Source: Alphaproteobacteria bacterium (GTDB taxonomy: Bacteria; Pseudomonadota; Alphaproteobacteria; Caulobacterales; Parvularculaceae). From it: 6,738 nucleotides of DNA. Made by a program: the position numbers and the translations under genes. The notes under the pieces were generated by a model that did not search any database, was not told the DNA's origin, and worked only from the letters and a program-made list of their open reading frames with translations. This document shows positions 5,559 through 6,738 of this stretch, piece by piece; position 1 is the stretch's first letter, and each line of letters starts with the position of its first letter. The stretch covers positions 1-6,738 of the forward strand of contig JAUIEG010000147.1 of the NCBI GenBank assembly GCA_030428745.1, in the 5' to 3' direction.

Positions 5559-6738
5559 ATGACGAACCGTGCGCAACTGAAAATTGCACCTGAACTCGCC
5601 GCTTTTATTGACGATGAGGCCCTACCCGGAACGGGCGTCAGCGCTGATGATTTCTGGAGCGGCTTCGCAAAGATCATCGCCGATCTCGCCCCCCGCAACC
5701 GGGAATTGCTGGCGAAGCGCGATGACTTACAGGCGAAACTCGACGACTGGCACGGCGCGCATAAAGGCGAATATGACGTCGCGGCCTATACGGCCTTCCT
5801 GAAAGAGATCGGCTATCTTGTCCCGGAACCGGCGCCGTTCGAAATCTCCACGGCCAAGGTGGACGAGGAATTGCGCGCCGTCGCGGGGCCGCAGCTTGTG
5901 GTGCCGGTCTCAAACGCCCGCTATGCGCTGAACGCCGCCAACGCCCGCTGGGGCTCGCTCTATGACGCGCTTTACGGCACAGACGCCATTTCTGAAGACA
6001 GCGGCGCAGAGAAGGGCAAAGGCTATAACCCCAAGCGCGGCGACAAAGTCATCGCCCGCGCCCGCGCGCTGCTTGACCTGGCGGCGCCGCTGGACAATGG
6101 CTCGCATAGCGACGCGACAGGCTATTCGGTGAAAGATGGCGCACTTGTAGTTGAAACCGCCAATGGCGCCGCGGCGCTAAAGCAACCGGAAAAGTTCGTC
6201 GGATTTAAAGGCGACGCCGCCAGGCCCTCCGCGATCCTTCTGAAGAACAACGGGTTGCATCTCGAAATTGTCATCGACCCGTCAAGCGCCATCGGCAAGA
6301 CCGACAAGGCGGGCGTCGCAGATGTGATCATTGAGGCTGCTGTCTCCACGATCATGGATTGCGAGGATTCCGTCGCAGCGGTCGACGCCGAAGACAAGGT
6401 CAATGTCTACCGCAACTGGCTTGGCCTCATGAAAGGCGATCTCGAAGACACCTTCGAGAAGGGCGGCAAGACCGTCACCCGCAAGCTTAATCCGGACCGG
6501 GACTATGTCGCGCCGGACGGTAAGGCGTTCTCGCTGCATGGGCGCTCCATGATGCTGGTCCGCAATGTCGGCCATCACATGTATACCGACGTCATCCGTG
6601 ACGCGAATGGCGAAGAGATTCCTGAAACCATCATGGACGCCGCAGTGACGTCGCTCATTGCGCTTCATGACTTGAAGAACACGCAAGTGAATTCGCGGGC
6701 CGGTTCGGTCTATATCGTCAAACCGAAATTGCACGGCC
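5559..6738 (+). CDS. glcB: Malate synthase G, N-terminal part (cut by window edge)
   Basis: The first 393 residues of a cytoplasmic enzyme that condenses glyoxylate and acetyl-CoA to malate, serving the glyoxylate shunt and glycolate/glyoxylate use. Colinear similarity to E. coli GlcB, recalled from memory, runs throughout: DDEALPGTGV (18-27), RNRELLAKRD (46-55), AGPQLVVPVSNARYALNAAN (109-128), ARWGSLYDALYGTD (129-142), FVGFKGDAARPSAILLKNNG (213-232), MDCEDSVAAVDAEDK (266-280), LHGRSMMLVRNVGHHM (326-341) and NSRAGSVYIVKPKLHG (378-393). The segment holding the catalytic arginine of the family (the RNVGH region) is present. The magnesium ligands, the catalytic aspartate and the C-terminal plug lie beyond the edge, since the full protein is usually about 720-730 residues. 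A 33-residue-scale insertion after the first helices is typical of isoform G. The frame is open to the last base, so nothing suggests a broken gene. Confidence 0.96.
   Translation, partial: MTNRAQLKIAPELAAFIDDEALPGTGVSADDFWSGFAKIIADLAPRNRELLAKRDDLQAKLDDWHGAHKGEYDVAAYTAFLKEIGYLVPEPAPFEISTAKVDEELRAVAGPQLVVPVSNARYALNAANARWGSLYDALYGTDAISEDSGAEKGKGYNPKRGDKVIARARALLDLAAPLDNGSHSDATGYSVKDGALVVETANGAAALKQPEKFVGFKGDAARPSAILLKNNGLHLEIVIDPSSAIGKTDKAGVADVIIEAAVSTIMDCEDSVAAVDAEDKVNVYRNWLGLMKGDLEDTFEKGGKTVTRKLNPDRDYVAPDGKAFSLHGRSMMLVRNVGHHMYTDVIRDANGEEIPETIMDAAVTSLIALHDLKNTQVNSRAGSVYIVKPKLHG

Overview
The window looks like chromosomal DNA of a GC-rich Gram-negative bacterium, most likely an alphaproteobacterium. 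This is inferred from the strong G/C third-position bias, the Tat-exported TRAP solute receptor, the lipoproteins and the isoform G malate synthase; no taxonomic marker gene is present. Every clear gene is intact except the last, which runs off the right edge.

Layout: (1) A rho-independent-terminator-like hairpin (18-46) closes an unseen upstream unit. (2) At 65-430 lies a small Cys-rich predicted lipoprotein with a strikingly symmetric twin CX3C pattern. (3) At 431-678 is a structured intergenic region. It holds a 30-bp tandem repeat (four full copies plus a partial fifth), in which each unit carries a GC hairpin and a promoter-like -35/-10 pair. It also holds a second copy of the first eight codons of the downstream transporter gene, so the array sits between two 24-bp direct repeats. 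(4) At 679-4189 is a tightly packed, co-directional TRAP transporter operon: receptor (DctP family, TakP-like), small permease (DctQ) and large permease (DctM). Gene junctions are 2 nt apart and 1 nt overlapping. Both permeases are longer than the family norm. (5) At 4186-5403, on the minus strand, is a ferredoxin-reductase-type FAD/NAD(H) oxidoreductase that meets the operon tail to tail on a shared TTAA. (6) At 5404-5558 is a 155-bp divergent intergenic region. (7) From 5559 to the edge is the N-terminal 393 residues of malate synthase G (glcB).

Working together: the TRAP operon should import an organic acid, probably a 2-oxo- or 2-hydroxy-monocarboxylate judging from the TakP-type ligand residues, driven by a sodium gradient. 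Malate synthase G condenses glyoxylate with acetyl-CoA to make malate. Organic acid uptake beside two-carbon assimilation makes metabolic sense, but the genes lie in separate transcription units and the link is inference. The flavoprotein has no ferredoxin partner or oxygenase in view.

The most unusual part is 431-702. A promoter-like minisatellite sits between duplicated copies of a gene's 5' end, so copy-number change or recombination there could alter expression of the transporter.
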